Part shown: positions 35,801 through 44,102 of the stretch, piece after piece
Layout: each line of letters begins with the position of its first letter
Numbering within the stretch: position 1 is the stretch's first letter
Assembly (NCBI RefSeq): GCF_000275865.1
Contig: NZ_CM001555.1
Location: 1,453,099 to 1,517,098, forward strand
Direction of reading: 5' to 3'
Source: Methanofollis liminatans DSM 4140
Lineage (GTDB): Archaea; Halobacteriota; Methanomicrobia; Methanomicrobiales; Methanofollaceae
Length of the DNA: 64,000 bases
Notes under the pieces: model-generated
Databases searched by the model: none
What the model was told of the DNA's origin: nothing
The model's input: only the letters and a program-made list of their open reading frames with translations
Made by a program: the position numbers and the translations under genes

Positions 35801-36433
35801 GAGGCCGATGCCCTGACGGCGGATATACATATCCCGGTCGTCTCTGCCCTGGTAAAGAAGGGCATCTGCCAGATGTACCTGATGCTGGCCGCCACAGAAA
35901 AGAACGAGGCCTACAAAAAGAAGGGAATCGAGGTCGTCAGGAGTATTGAGGACGAGATCCTCAGAATACGGACCTTCGGGGAGATCGGGATCAGCACCGT
36001 TGAAGAGGTCGAGGATCCGGCGTTCAGGCGCCTCATGGAAGCGGCAGAGGAGGTGCTCGCCGCAGGTTCCGCCCACCCCGACATCTCCTCTCTCGAATAT
36101 CTTATCGAAGGAGTTTCCGACCGGGCGCAGCGCGCGCGCTACTGCTTTGAATTATTCCTGCATTTCAGGGATGCCGGACGCGAGCGGGCGGCAGACAACA
36201 TCCTCCTCCTCGGCCTCGACGAGGCGAGCATCATCAGGCCCCTCTCCAGAAGAGTCTATGTCCTCTGCGGCCTGGCGCTCTCCCTCCAGAGCATCGGGGA
36301 AAAGAAAAAGAGCAGAGACATCATCGGAATGGCGGTGAACGCCGCTACAAATATCAGGCAGGACGATCTGCGCGACGAAGTGTTCAACGAGCTTGACGTT
36401 GTCATGCGGGTGATGCAGGAAGGGAGGGTATGA
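32858..36433 (+). CDS. Large alpha-helical repeat protein of unknown function (about 1191 aa)
   Basis: I do not recognise this family. The protein is hydrophilic, without signal peptide or membrane helices. It is built of helix-turn-helix stretches of about 35-40 residues that recall HEAT or TPR solenoids, for example AVDIFGKITSFSEI and LRQQLNELIIEGLIRVG. Late repeats look TPR-like, around AYDCFQEAMALLPAVDPEMG. Such scaffolds bind other proteins. The start is probably TTG at 32858, seven bases after GGTAGG; an upstream TTG at 32828 lies in AT-rich leader sequence. Its stop overlaps the acylphosphatase ATG (ATGA). Its size and lack of catalytic motifs stand out in this gene-dense region. Confidence 0.75.
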   Translation: MPETEADILKKIQTVVARGEQSEIELLLNDISQISKRKEKKELLEAIHSTVIEMAFRENHPELTKLPAVLPKDEIYDHIRRASRIFIDTKDRAWLQAVYDLSGSLDRKSSQSMILSEVTKEIIEAGVDRAEAELIDAGMEVFHQISFRKYRSAILMDIVPLHIVWSITIRDTSLLTEALKMIEGIGDISKRSLLQSEVTRAIGRIGVAKRDFPTIILALENAAEIKQKIRRIASINVIVAQVWKSPLSTQVSDIPAVLKTLEHLPETQLSEVAAALTGEMISRASDKGAAIAMLEGVEKTYPFTLQAIIGELLQAAERNGDPYFLEAALRFNSRLRPEDEVQIKEIVRAGTAVVERTGEAKFLLDIVPLIEEAVSGPRAFAVYLQLVQTMLGRGAFSHAVDIFGKITSFSEIIQTGTQFWDTSVMLVSAGVLRDRVDQIRDRVFALMDTETKESLIQRSITEIARNTSFGEIIHHISSIVALAGLHRHRDDQLLLAIDHLIERKFIDSLDPSYLVEIARQISNREISGAAVSRIVANMSDFGVSHQNRDYLQRAVGLTCEIRVQKIRSEALCSVIDRAADLAVSQGDLTLLKRMRGWTDPLLEKEFGLYTTGNIVKGMVKYGINRIAPHALENAYEVAGDIDDPSLRQQLNELIIEGLIRVGCLMMQEPLTAESRNLLENRIAVFRRANKILGDTVTERRYSIRIARGIDIITEYLSDTRNPYYAIPLVMFVLEIRSQVERDAMVARIAAEFEPYIDDLASTDPYEMMAFLLQRLEYASGSPEVMDLTKSLLLQIANPYTRYSGMCTLAEGYLRIHDLERGWSVLREIHEGVGELTVAHEKALILSDIAGLMAKVDPEEAYDCFQEAMALLPAVDPEMGGIVRKHLVFSLVSLHAIEPREENIAAVTGLIEAIEDPTDYVNSLISAFTLVAQGDRAKNVMESIYAGIDAIPLPYDRASMLLSVVPIAVRSGEKGDAERLLVEADALTADIHIPVVSALVKKGICQMYLMLAATEKNEAYKKKGIEVVRSIEDEILRIRTFGEIGISTVEEVEDPAFRRLMEAAEEVLAAGSAHPDISSLEYLIEGVSDRAQRARYCFELFLHFRDAGRERAADNILLLGLDEASIIRPLSRRVYVLCGLALSLQSIGEKKKSRDIIGMAVNAATNIRQDDLRDEVFNELDVVMRVMQEGRV

Positions 36434-36708
36434 AGACGATCAGGGTGCGGGTCACCGGCAAGGTCCAGCACGTCGGTTTTCGGGCCTGCACCAGAAAGAT
36501 CGCCACGACCCTCGGGATCGGGGGGGCGGTGCGGAACCTCCAGAACGGCACCGTCGAGATCGATGCCACCGGCGATGATGCGGTCCTGGAAAAGTTCCTG
36601 GGGATGATCTATACCTGTCCAAGGGTGGTGATACGGGACCTGGAGATCGAGGACCTTCCGCTTTCCAGGTACGCCGAGTTCAGCATCTGCCGGGAGACCG
36701 GTCAGTAG
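36430..36708 (+). CDS. acyP: Acylphosphatase
   Basis: This 92-residue enzyme hydrolyses acyl phosphates such as acetyl or carbamoyl phosphate. The signature GKVQHVGFRACTRKIA carries the phosphate-binding loop and catalytic R18, and GGAVRNLQNGTVEI carries the catalytic asparagine (N36). Length is typical. It overlaps the large helical protein gene by four bases and the convergent cas1 gene by seven. Enzymes of carbamoyl phosphate metabolism (carbamate kinase, arginine deiminase) are encoded 1-3 kb away, which may be chance. Confidence 0.93.
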   Translation: MKTIRVRVTGKVQHVGFRACTRKIATTLGIGGAVRNLQNGTVEIDATGDDAVLEKFLGMIYTCPRVVIRDLEIEDLPLSRYAEFSICRETGQ

Positions 36709-37637
36709 ACCGGCGAAAATTCTGTCCCTGAGAGAAGGGCGCAGGCATAGTCGCGCACCACGGTATTGATCCGGCCGTCGTCAAGGGTACGGCGGATGCC
36801 GCCGAGCAGGTTTTGTATAAGATTTTCAGAAAGGTAGCAGCGCCGATCGCCGGTATCGTAGTCGCAGGCAGAGATCCCTCCCCGCGCAAGGGAGAAGACC
36901 GTTTCATCGATCATTAACGGTTTGAACCCGTCGATGATATCGTAGATCAGGCCCCCGGCCCCTTCGTGCAGGGTGCCGGAGTCCGGGTCCAGCCCTGCGG
37001 CCGAGAGCGTTACGTCTGCCGAACCATAGAGGACGGCGTAGCCGAACGAGAGCATGGCATTGACGGGATCGATATGGGGTCTCCTCCCCCGCCGCCTGAA
37101 CCCGAGTTCTGCCGGGATGGTGCGCGCCATGATCTCGTAATACATGTCACTGACCAGTTTGTGAAGCCGGCGGACCTCCTCCATTCTGATAAGAAAGGGC
37201 AACTCCTCGCGCGACCGGTGGAGGAACTCGAGTTCTCCTTCGTACAGGAGATCCCAGCCGTGAGCATTGCCATAACGCTCGATCGCAAGGATACGCGCGT
37301 CGATCCCGGCCTGAGCAAAGATCAGGGCGACGGAGTGACACGATACCTTCTGCTGGGCGAACCTGATCGTTTCAGCGTCCTGCGGGTGGGGCGGATTGAT
37401 CTGGCCGGCCGGGAAGCCGTCGGCGTCAAAAAATGATATGGTTGCCCCGGCCCTGACGAGGGCGACGACAGCGGAGGTGTGGATGGTATGCCCGCCGACG
37501 ACGATGAGGTGACCGACCCTGCCAATATCATAGCGCTCCTCACCCGCTCCCTTCAGGACCGTGAGGGTATTCCTGGTCGCCCTGATGTGTCCACCAGAAC
37601 CGGCGACCGTCACCCATTCACGCAGATGTTCGGTCAT
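36702..37637 (-). CDS. cas1: Stand-alone Cas1 family integrase (no CRISPR nearby)
   Basis: This 311-residue Cas1 family protein has an N-terminal beta domain (about 5-85: VLKGAGEERYDIGRVGHLIV) and a helical catalytic domain. The expected metal ligands are E168 (YYEIMAR), H224 (SGTLHEG) and D233 or D236 (YDIIDGF), with the conserved RRPHIDPVNAMLSFGYAVL. So the enzyme looks active. No repeat array, cas2 or effector genes occur in the window, and no PolB, HNH or terminal repeats of a casposon were seen. It is thus a cas1-solo gene, flanked by acylphosphatase and arginine deiminase. The TATA region 37672-37686 is shared with the divergent gene. Confidence 0.88.
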   Translation of the reverse strand: MTEHLREWVTVAGSGGHIRATRNTLTVLKGAGEERYDIGRVGHLIVVGGHTIHTSAVVALVRAGATISFFDADGFPAGQINPPHPQDAETIRFAQQKVSCHSVALIFAQAGIDARILAIERYGNAHGWDLLYEGELEFLHRSREELPFLIRMEEVRRLHKLVSDMYYEIMARTIPAELGFRRRGRRPHIDPVNAMLSFGYAVLYGSADVTLSAAGLDPDSGTLHEGAGGLIYDIIDGFKPLMIDETVFSLARGGISACDYDTGDRRCYLSENLIQNLLGGIRRTLDDGRINTVVRDYACALLSGTEFSPVY

Positions 37638-37671
37638 GATTAAACTACACTGTCAGCGCCGGGTTTCGGCG

Positions 37672-37686
37672 GTTGATATATCATAT
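37672..37686. promoter_or_regulatory. Bidirectional TATA region between cas1 and arginine deiminase
   Basis: GTTGATATATCATAT reads as a TATA box both ways. On the plus strand its centre lies 26 bases before the ATG at 37704, predicting a leaderless arcA message. On the minus strand it is about 43 bases before the cas1 ATG. Confidence 0.5.
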
Positions 37687-37703
37687 CTGGCATTTTCCCA
37701 TAG

Positions 37704-38993
37704 ATGAAAGGATCGATATTTCTGCCGGATGGCGTCCGGGTTAGTTTGAAGATGCAAGAACACACCCTTCTGGATATGCAGACAGGGGCAAAGGCTGAAT
37801 GGCACCGGTTGCGGGATGTGCTCGTTCATGAGCCCGGGTTAGAGGTTTTTTTCGCCCTCCTGTCTCCTAAAAACCATCTTTACGAGCGTTTTTTTGATCT
37901 CGGGGCAGCGCAGCGGGAGCACAGGCGGCTCTGTGAGGTGCTGCACGAGGATTTCGGGGTCAGGGTCCACCGTCTCTGCAACAGCATCCTCGGCGGGGCA
38001 GAGGAGATGCCCGGGATCAGGAGGGCGCTCGAAGCCTCGGCCGAACGCCTGAACCCGGAGGCCGATCCCGGTCCGGCGGCGCGGGACAGTGCCCATCTCC
38101 TCTCGATCGCCATACTCGGGGCGCAGGGCAGGAAGGGGGGGACCGCCCTCACAGAAACGATGCACAACCTCTATTTCATGCGCGATCAGCAGGTCTGCAC
38201 CGACAGGGGGATGGTAACAGGCCGGATGGCGACGCGGGAGCGTCGGATGGAGGTCGAGATGACGCACCTCGCCCTCTCTGCACTCGGCGCCGACCCGGTC
38301 GCACAGGTATTGGAGGGAAAGATGGAGGGCGGGGACGTTATCCCTGCAGGGGATTTCGCCCTCGTCGGTTGTGGTGTCCGCACCGATATGAAGGGCATTG
38401 CCGCACTGATGAGGGGCATGGAGTTCGACGAAGTCGCCGTCGTCCATGAACCCCTGCACCCCCTGATCAGGGGCCGGGACTATATGGTGAGCATGCACCT
38501 CGACACCTACTTTAACATTGCAGGCGACGGCGTCGCCGTGGGCAACCCGGTCCTCCTCGACCGCGCCCGGGTCGAGGTCTTCGTCCGCGAGGGCGAGGGA
38601 TACCGTCCAGAAGACGGAGCGCAGACCACCCTCGCCGGGTATCTGGGGGAGAAAGGATATTCGATTATACCGGTCACGACCCTCGAACAGCTCTGTTATG
38701 CCTCAAATTTCCTCTGCGTCAGGGACCATGAAGCGGTCGCCGTGGACACCGGGCAGATCGCCCCCATGATGCTGGAACGGCTCAAAGAAAAGGAGGCGGC
38801 GCGGCCGGGGATGTACGCCGCCCTGCTCGCACAGGCCGAGGCCGATTACCGGCGTCTCAGGGCAGAGGCGGAGTTTTTCCCGTACAAGAGGGAGGTGTAT
38901 GCCGAGGGGCTTGAGATGACGCCGGTCAGCCTGAAATGCGCCACCGGCGGCTATGGCGGGGCGCACTGCATGACCTGCCCGCTCAGGCGGTGA
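37704..38993 (+). CDS. arcA: Arginine deiminase
   Basis: This 429-residue guanidino-group hydrolase converts arginine to citrulline and ammonia. The family motifs are in order: LRDVLVHEPGLEV near the start, YFMRDQQVCTDRGMV, EGGDVIPAG, MHLDTYFNI (His and Asp) and the C-terminal catalytic cysteine in GAHCMTCPLRR. In most arginine deiminases I recall an arginine just before that cysteine; here it is histidine, so the exact substrate deserves a check. The 3' end overlaps the convergent carbamate kinase gene by eleven bases. Start: the ATG at 37704 is 26 bases after the TATA box; later Met codons (37752, 37779) are possible. Confidence 0.85.
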   Translation: MKGSIFLPDGVRVSLKMQEHTLLDMQTGAKAEWHRLRDVLVHEPGLEVFFALLSPKNHLYERFFDLGAAQREHRRLCEVLHEDFGVRVHRLCNSILGGAEEMPGIRRALEASAERLNPEADPGPAARDSAHLLSIAILGAQGRKGGTALTETMHNLYFMRDQQVCTDRGMVTGRMATRERRMEVEMTHLALSALGADPVAQVLEGKMEGGDVIPAGDFALVGCGVRTDMKGIAALMRGMEFDEVAVVHEPLHPLIRGRDYMVSMHLDTYFNIAGDGVAVGNPVLLDRARVEVFVREGEGYRPEDGAQTTLAGYLGEKGYSIIPVTTLEQLCYASNFLCVRDHEAVAVDTGQIAPMMLERLKEKEAARPGMYAALLAQAEADYRRLRAEAEFFPYKREVYAEGLEMTPVSLKCATGGYGGAHCMTCPLRR

Positions 38994-39906
38994 AAAGCGT
39001 CCCGGCCTCTCCGTCAAGGGCGGCCTCGGCGTCGTCGAGGTGGGCGATGATCGCTGTTTTCGCGCCCGATCCGACAAAGCGGATCGCCGCCAGCACCTTC
39101 GGCGCCATCGAGCCCTCCCCGAACTCGCCTTCTGCAAGGAGGCGGCGCGCCGTGGCGGCGTCCAGGCTGTTGAGGAGGGTCCGGGCCGGTGTGCCGAAGC
39201 CGGAGAAGACGCCCTGGACATCGGTGAGCATCAGGAGGAGATCGGCGCCGATGCCGACGGCGATGCGTTCGGCGGCGAGATCCTTGTCGACGACCGCCTC
39301 AACCCCCCGCAGGAGGCCGCCCTGCCTGACCACCGGGACGCCGCCCCCGCCGCCCGCGACCACGACGGTTCCTGCATCGAAGAGCCTTCCGATCGTCTCG
39401 ATCTCAAGGACCTCCAGGGGGTCGGGAGACGGGACGATCCGCCGCCAGCCGCGGCCCTCCTCCTCGCGCATCGCCCATCCCTCTGCCGCCGCAAGGGCCC
39501 GGGCCTCGGCGTCTGAATAATACGGCCCTATCGCCTTGGAAGGGGTGGCAAATGCCGGGTCGCCGGGATCGACGAGCGTACGGCTGAGCACCGTCGCCAC
39601 CTGCGCCCCCGGCCCGAGACGGTTCTGCATGCACTGCTGGATCATGTAGCCGATCATCCCCTGGCTCTCGGCCCCGCAGACGTCGAGCGGCATCCTGGGG
39701 ACGGCGTCCCTGGCACACTCGTTCTGGAGGAGGATGTCGCCGACCTGCGGACCGTTGCCGTGCGTGATCATGACCGCATGACCGGCCGCCGCCATTCTGG
39801 CGAGGGGAGCAACCGCCGCGTCGATATGGCCGAGCTGCTCCTCGGCCGTCCCTTTCTCCCGGTACCTGACGATCGCGTTCCCGCCGAGCGCCGCAACGAT
39901 CTTCAT
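38983..39906 (-). CDS. arcC: Carbamate kinase
   Basis: This 307-residue kinase makes ATP from carbamoyl phosphate and ADP, or the reverse. It opens KIVAALGGNAI and has MITHGNGPQVGDILLQNE, VVAGGGGGVPVV and DKDLAAERIAVGIGADLLLMLTDV, the signatures of the family. Length is normal. Its ATG overlaps the stop of the upstream decarboxylase gene (ATGA), so the two form an operon. It converges on arginine deiminase. A catabolic ornithine or putrescine carbamoyltransferase, needed to link these enzymes, is not in this window. Confidence 0.95.
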   Translation of the reverse strand: MKIVAALGGNAIVRYREKGTAEEQLGHIDAAVAPLARMAAAGHAVMITHGNGPQVGDILLQNECARDAVPRMPLDVCGAESQGMIGYMIQQCMQNRLGPGAQVATVLSRTLVDPGDPAFATPSKAIGPYYSDAEARALAAAEGWAMREEEGRGWRRIVPSPDPLEVLEIETIGRLFDAGTVVVAGGGGGVPVVRQGGLLRGVEAVVDKDLAAERIAVGIGADLLLMLTDVQGVFSGFGTPARTLLNSLDAATARRLLAEGEFGEGSMAPKVLAAIRFVGSGAKTAIIAHLDDAEAALDGEAGTLFTA

Positions 39907-42248
39907 CGGTCTTCTCTCAGACAGAGAATCGAATAGACCTTCCGGTCGTCGCCGGCGTCCCTGATCACGCCGTGGATCTCGGTCTCAAAACCCGGGAAAG
40001 CAGCGTCGAAGTCCTCGTAGAGCAGGAGGAAATCGATGATGTCCCGGTCATCGACGGAAAGGACCTCGCCGGGCATCCAGATCGGAATACCCGGCGGGTA
40101 AGGGACGACCATCACCGCGGCGGTCCGGCCGGCGAGGTCCTGGAGCCTGACTTTTTCCGCCTTTCCGGCGATCATCATCCTGTAGGCCTCCGCAGGCGTC
40201 ATCGCAGGGCGCGGGATCCGGGCATAGACGTCCTTCTGGATATCTGCAATGCCGTGCCCCTTCAGGTATGCGTGCATGGCGTCGCAGAGGTCGGCAAGCC
40301 CCATTCCCCCGTAGATCCGTGGGTAGGTCTTCACGATCTCCGGGAACACCTGTTCAAGCGGGGTATTGGCGTCGTACTGGTCCTTGAACTCGAAGAGCTG
40401 GGCGATCAGGGTGCCCGACTTTCCTTTCGAGATCCCCATCGTGAAGAGGATGAAAAAGGAGTAGAACCCGGTCTTCTCCACGACGATCCCCTGTTCCTGA
40501 AGGAACCTGGAGACGATGGCGGCCGGGATGCCGCGCTCCTCCATCAGGCCGCCGGGATCGATCCCGGGCGTGAGGACGGTGACCTTCAGGGGATCGAGAA
40601 GGCAGTAGTTCTCCTCGATCCCGTCGAAACCGTGCCAGGCGTCACCGGGCTTCAAGGTCCAGTAATCGAGGTGACGGCAGAGTTCGGCGGCGTCCCCCTC
40701 CTGTATCCTCGGCCTGAGGGTGAGAAAATGCTCCGCATACTGACCCTGCCCCACGCCGGGCTGCCAGACAGGAAACCACCAGCGCCTGCTCCCGGCCTCC
40801 TCGTCCTCGAGCACCTGCGCCATCAGCTGGACCATCTTCTGGCGGAAAATCAGGGCCTCTTCAAGCGTGTCGGCGATGAGAACGGTGCCCGAGTCGCCCT
40901 CCATCATCTTCGCCGCCACGTCGAGAGAGGCGATGATGCTGTACTGGGGCGAGGTGGAGGTGTGCATCATAAAGGCCTCGTTGAACCCATCGGGATCGAT
41001 CCTGGCTTCCTCGGGGCAGTGCGAGTCCCTGAGGTGGATCATCGAGCCCTGCGAGAAGGCGGCGAGGACCTTGTGCGTCGACTGGGTGGCAAAGATCGCC
41101 GGCCTATCCGGTGCGGCCGTCACCGGGGTCATCGCATAGCGTCCGCGGTACAGCGGGTGAAACCGGGCGTAACCGTACCATGCCTCGTCAAAGAGAAGGA
41201 CACCGACGGTCCCGGTGAGTTTCTCGATGATCGCCTCCACATCGTAGCAGAGACCGTCATAGGTGGAGTTCGTGACCACGGCGAGGCGGGGCGTCCGGCC
41301 CGCATCGGCAATGAGGGGATGATCCGCACATTTCTTCTGTATTACGGCGGGATCGAACTCGGCCGCATGGATCGGGCCGATGATCCCGTAGGGGTTCCTG
41401 GTCGGGATCAGGTAGACCGGGACCGCCCCGGTCATGATGATCGCGTACATCACCGACTTGTGGCAGTTGCGATCGACAAGGACGATATCGCCGGGCTGCA
41501 CGCACCCGGAGAAGACGACCTTGTTCGAGGTCGAGGTGCCGTTCGTGAGAAAGTAGGTCCGGTCGGCCCCGAAGATCCGGGCGGCGTCGGATTCGGCGGC
41601 GCCGACCACGCCGGTGTGTTCGAGGAGCGATCCCAGTTCGGGGACCGAGACCGAGAGGTCTGACCTGAGGGTGTTCTCCCCGTAGAACCGAAAAAAGAGT
41701 TTTCCCACCGGCGACTTCAGGAAGGCGATGCCGCCGGTGTGGCCAGGCGTGTGCCAGGCGTATTTGTACTCCTGCGTGTAGCGGACCAGTTCCCCGAAGA
41801 ATGCCGGGAGGAGTTTGTCAAGGTAGTCGCCGGTGACGTCCTCGATGCGCCCGGCGATGAAGCGCGGCGTGTTGTCCAGTTTCCAGAAATAGCCGTCTAT
41901 CGACCTGATCACCTCGAGCGGGATCTCGTTGACGGCGAGTTTGCTGGTGAACAGAAATATCGGAAGGTCCCTGTTGCGTTTCCTGATCGTCCTGATCATC
42001 TCCACGGGCCCGGCCGAAGCGGCCGATTCGGGCTGGAGGTCCCAGTCCAGGAGCACGCAGGCGATGTCCGGGTAGACCGACCGGTAGATGGAGAGGGCGT
42101 CCTCCACCGTCAGCGCCTCGATGACCCTGAAGTCGAGGTCGCCGAGGATCTCGATGACCTGGCGGAGGGCGATCCCGCCCGCGGTCTCGGCATGGATCTC
42201 TGAGTCGACGATGAGGATGGAGAGATCGAGGTTGCTGTACCATTCCAT
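39903..42248 (-). CDS. Orn/Lys/Arg decarboxylase (fold type I, PLP)
   Basis: This 781-residue decarboxylase is of the bacterial inducible type. The N-terminal 130 residues are a receiver-like domain (LSILIVDSEIH, CVLLDWDLQP, FLFTSKL). The large PLP domain follows, with HTPGHTGGIAF, FLTNGTSTSNKVV, LLFDEAWYGYARFHP and the PLP lysine K393 in ATQSTHKVLAAFSQG. A C-terminal domain ends near PYPPGIPIWMPGEV. Arginine is a likely substrate given the neighbours, but lysine or ornithine cannot be excluded. It is translationally coupled to carbamate kinase. As far as I recall, methanogens usually make agmatine with a small pyruvoyl enzyme, so this large PLP type is notable. Confidence 0.88.
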   Translation of the reverse strand: MEWYSNLDLSILIVDSEIHAETAGGIALRQVIEILGDLDFRVIEALTVEDALSIYRSVYPDIACVLLDWDLQPESAASAGPVEMIRTIRKRNRDLPIFLFTSKLAVNEIPLEVIRSIDGYFWKLDNTPRFIAGRIEDVTGDYLDKLLPAFFGELVRYTQEYKYAWHTPGHTGGIAFLKSPVGKLFFRFYGENTLRSDLSVSVPELGSLLEHTGVVGAAESDAARIFGADRTYFLTNGTSTSNKVVFSGCVQPGDIVLVDRNCHKSVMYAIIMTGAVPVYLIPTRNPYGIIGPIHAAEFDPAVIQKKCADHPLIADAGRTPRLAVVTNSTYDGLCYDVEAIIEKLTGTVGVLLFDEAWYGYARFHPLYRGRYAMTPVTAAPDRPAIFATQSTHKVLAAFSQGSMIHLRDSHCPEEARIDPDGFNEAFMMHTSTSPQYSIIASLDVAAKMMEGDSGTVLIADTLEEALIFRQKMVQLMAQVLEDEEAGSRRWWFPVWQPGVGQGQYAEHFLTLRPRIQEGDAAELCRHLDYWTLKPGDAWHGFDGIEENYCLLDPLKVTVLTPGIDPGGLMEERGIPAAIVSRFLQEQGIVVEKTGFYSFFILFTMGISKGKSGTLIAQLFEFKDQYDANTPLEQVFPEIVKTYPRIYGGMGLADLCDAMHAYLKGHGIADIQKDVYARIPRPAMTPAEAYRMMIAGKAEKVRLQDLAGRTAAVMVVPYPPGIPIWMPGEVLSVDDRDIIDFLLLYEDFDAAFPGFETEIHGVIRDAGDDRKVYSILCLREDR

Positions 42249-42374
42249 TCAGACCACATCCCCGCCTCTTCGGGCCTGCATAAACCGGCCCCGATCGCGT
42301 GCGGGTATATGCGTGAGGGGATGCAGGGGCACTTATGCCTTGCGGGAGGCCGGGCTCCTCGCAGAAAAAAAGAG

Positions 42375-43880
42375 TTATTCTTCTTTCTTCTCGTCGCTCC
42401 GGACCGGGGCCCGCATCGACGGGAAGAGGATCACTTCTTTAATGGAATCGTTCCCGGTGATCATCATAATTAAACGGTCCATGCCGATCCCGACACCGCC
42501 GGTCGGGGGCATGCCGTAGCCGAGGGCGTTGATGAAGTCGTAGTCGATCATCTGCGCCTCAAGGTCGCCGAGACGGCGCTTTTTGTCCTGCTCCTCGAAC
42601 CGTTCCTTCTGGTCGATGGGGTCGTTCAGCTCGGAGAAGCCGTTTGCCAGCTCCATGCCGTAGACGAAGAGCTCGAAGCGTTCGGTAAAGCCGGGTTTTG
42701 TCCGGTGGCGTTTTGCGAGCGGCGAGTTCTCGACCGGGAAGTCGTAGATGAAGGTGGGCTGGACCAGTTTCTCCTCGCAGTAGTGGTCGAAGAAGAGCGG
42801 GAGGTAGTCGCCGTGGGTCTGTGCGGTCTCGCGCTTGTCGATCCGCTCCTGCTCGGCGATCCTGGCAAGGTCGTCGAGCGGGGTGGCATAGACGTCGATG
42901 CCGCCGTACTCCTTCACGGCGTCCTCCATCGTAAGCCTGCGCCAGGGGCGGGCGAAGGAGATCTCGGTTTCATCGAAGGTGACGGTCGTTGTGCCGCGGG
43001 CGTGGACGACGAGGTCGGCGATGATCTCCTCGGTGAGGTCCATCATGTCCCTGTAGTCGTGATAGGCGGCATAGATCTCCACCATCGAGAACTCGGGGTT
43101 GTGCTTTGTGTCGATGTCCTCGTTCCTGAAGTTCTTCGAGAACTCGTAGACCTTCTCGAATCCGCCGACGACAAGACGCTTTAAGTAGAGTTCGGGGGCG
43201 ATGCGCAGGAAGAGCTGCTGTTCGAGGGCGTTGTGATAGGTGATGAAGGGACGGGCATTCGCCCCGCCGTAGACCGGCTGGAGGGTGGGGGTCTCGAACT
43301 CCATGAAGCCGCGGCTGTTCAGGAAGTTCCGCAGTTCGGCGATCGTCCGGCTCCTGAGACGGAAGGTTTCTCTCGTCTCATCGTTCATGATCAGGTCGAG
43401 GTAGCGCTGGCGGTAGCGCGCTTCGGTGTTCTTCAGGCCGTGGAACTTCTCGGGCATGGCACAGACCGACTTGGCAAGCAGCGTGTAAGCGCTCGCCCAG
43501 ACGGTGATCTCGCCCATCTTCGTCCTGAAGACGCGGCCGGTCACCCCGATGATGTCGCCGGCGTCGAGATATTTCTTGAGGAACTCAAAGGCCTCATCGC
43601 CAACGTCGTTTTTCCTGATATAGAGCTGGATGCGGGCCGAGGCGTCCCCGATATCGATGAAGACCGTTTTGCCGTGGTGGCGGATGATGTAGATCCGTCC
43701 GGCGGTGCAGACCTCCTCCTCTGAGGGGTCGTGACCGATCTCTGTATATCGCTCCCTGATCTCGGCAAGGGTGTGCTTTCGCTCATAGTGGGCCGGGTAG
43801 ATCGGTCTGCCGTCGCCGGTGAGTTCGCGATATTTGGTGAGTTTTACCTCGTCAAAGGTGATCTGGCTGCTATCACTCAT
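42375..43880 (-). CDS. lysS: Lysyl-tRNA synthetase, class II
   Basis: This 501-residue enzyme charges tRNA-Lys. An OB-fold anticodon-binding domain (about 60-150) precedes the class II catalytic core. Motif 2 is FRNEDIDTKHNPEFSMVEIY and motif 3 GVGIGMDRLIMMITG, followed by SIKEVILFPSMRP. Length and motifs are those of bacterial LysS. Many euryarchaea use an unrelated class I enzyme, so its presence is informative. A TATA box at 43943-43950 gives a leader of about 45 bases. It diverges from the UV endonuclease pair. Confidence 0.96.
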   Translation of the reverse strand: MSDSSQITFDEVKLTKYRELTGDGRPIYPAHYERKHTLAEIRERYTEIGHDPSEEEVCTAGRIYIIRHHGKTVFIDIGDASARIQLYIRKNDVGDEAFEFLKKYLDAGDIIGVTGRVFRTKMGEITVWASAYTLLAKSVCAMPEKFHGLKNTEARYRQRYLDLIMNDETRETFRLRSRTIAELRNFLNSRGFMEFETPTLQPVYGGANARPFITYHNALEQQLFLRIAPELYLKRLVVGGFEKVYEFSKNFRNEDIDTKHNPEFSMVEIYAAYHDYRDMMDLTEEIIADLVVHARGTTTVTFDETEISFARPWRRLTMEDAVKEYGGIDVYATPLDDLARIAEQERIDKRETAQTHGDYLPLFFDHYCEEKLVQPTFIYDFPVENSPLAKRHRTKPGFTERFELFVYGMELANGFSELNDPIDQKERFEEQDKKRRLGDLEAQMIDYDFINALGYGMPPTGGVGIGMDRLIMMITGNDSIKEVILFPSMRAPVRSDEKKEE

Positions 43881-43942
43881 GGTATTTCCATCCAGGATGC
43901 GGAGTTATCCACCCGATGTGGTCCAGACGGGTGAAATGGTGC

Positions 43943-43950
43943 TTTATATA
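43943..43950 (-). promoter_or_regulatory. TATA box of lysS
   Basis: TATATAAA on the minus strand, inside an A/T run, lies 63 bases upstream of the lysS ATG. Confidence 0.5.
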
Positions 43951-44064
43951 TTTTTTCTCAGGGGTATTAAGGGTATCACCCCGAACCGGAGTGCAGGCCG
44001 GAAAGAGAGGTCCTGATAGAATGGCAGAGGCGCAATGCCGGAGGCTCTGATGCAAAAGAAACCA

Positions 44065-44072
44065 TTTATAAT
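44065..44072 (+). promoter_or_regulatory. TATA box of the UV endonuclease-like genes
   Basis: TTTATAAT is centred 35 bases before the ATG at 44103 and only 23 before the ATG at 44091, which favours 44103 as the start of the first gene. Confidence 0.45.
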
Positions 44073-44102
44073 CCGGGCCGCTGAAAAGACATGACTATTC
44101 TC

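Noticed and set aside
36430-38993. A CRISPR array near cas1
   Set aside because: No regularly spaced 25-40 base repeats were seen here or elsewhere in the window.
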